From assembly GCA_963822115.1 (NCBI GenBank), contig CAWGGM010000012.1, forward strand, positions 124,001 through 188,000: 64,000 bases of DNA. The letters are read 5' to 3'. The notes under the pieces were generated by a model that saw only the letters and a list, made by a program, of their open reading frames with translations, did no database searches and was not told the DNA's origin. The position numbers and the translations under genes were made by a program. This DNA is from CAWDXG01 sp963822115 (lineage in GTDB: Bacteria > Myxococcota_A > Polyangia > Polyangiales > Polyangiaceae). Below, piece by piece: positions 63,900 through 64,000 of this stretch; the first letter of the stretch is position 1; every line of letters starts with the position of its first letter.

Positions 63900-64000
63900 A
63901 CGCGACGCCGCGAGCCGGCGGTGTCGCGCCGCCCCCAATGGGTGCAGGGGGCTGCCAGGACCTGCTCGATCTTCAGTTTGTCGGTGCGGCGTGGAAGAGC

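Overview
This window is high-GC chromosomal DNA, densely coding on both strands. It most likely comes from a myxobacterium (Myxococcota, Polyangiales/Sorangium-like). The reasons are many lipoproteins with Gly/Ser or Ala/Pro linkers, Cys-rich and FG-GAP repeat surface proteins, a DUF2330 protein with a MYXO-CTERM-like tail, an HNH endonuclease with a repeat-laden linker, and an NtrC-type/sigma-54 signalling block. No rRNA, tRNA, CRISPR array, prophage or insertion sequence was recognised, so it reads as core or slowly diverging accessory chromosome.

Layout. 0-9.6 kb: a RidA-like protein and an enoyl-CoA hydratase, a lipoprotein, a decayed enoyl-CoA hydratase fragment, an HNH endonuclease, a minus-strand group with an FG-GAP lipoprotein, an acyl-CoA dehydrogenase and an FHA-GGDEF diguanylate cyclase. 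9.7-26.9 kb: a frameshifted DUF488 gene, a Cys-rich repeat lipoprotein, a lipid-kinase-like protein, an OYE-family flavin oxidoreductase, two VWA lipoproteins (one frameshifted), an anchored papain-like peptidase, beta-carbonic anhydrase and a DUF362 protein. 26.9-34.9 kb: a subtilase with a tetranucleotide tract at its N-terminus, a CaCA-family exchanger, a secreted repeat protein, an FG-GAP lipoprotein and a FecR-like protein. 34.9-46.4 kb: a frameshifted trehalose-synthase-type glycosyltransferase, hydrolases, a TetR regulator with three operators controlling a metal-dependent hydrolase and an SDR, an M49-like zincin, a ClC channel and a methyltransferase.

46.4-55.7 kb, all minus strand, is the most coherent unit. 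It holds a UspA protein, a GGDEF cyclase, a second UspA, a globin-coupled histidine kinase, a tandem-receiver protein, a receiver-PAS-kinase, an NtrC-type sigma-54 activator, a zinc-finger protein with a histone-fold-like C-terminus, and a DUF2254 membrane protein. Two good -24/-12 (sigma-54) promoter matches lie inside it, one before the first UspA gene and one before the activator gene. This suggests an oxygen- or redox-responsive, self-amplifying relay. 55.7-64 kb: the DUF2330 surface protein, a metallophosphoesterase, a radical SAM enzyme, a lipoprotein methyltransferase, an esterase, a hotdog protein, a YjbQ-family protein and a YihY-family membrane protein.

Structure beyond genes. A ~150-bp intergenic element occurs twice in inverted orientation (19.0 and 60.8 kb), each time between convergent gene ends and each time starting at a stop codon. 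The (TTGG)n tract before the subtilase currently puts its ATG out of frame with its signal peptide. Three genes carry single-base frameshifts (about 9.96, 16.34 and 36.26 kb), which could be assembly errors or real lesions. Functions are inferred from sequence motifs read by eye; no database search was run.
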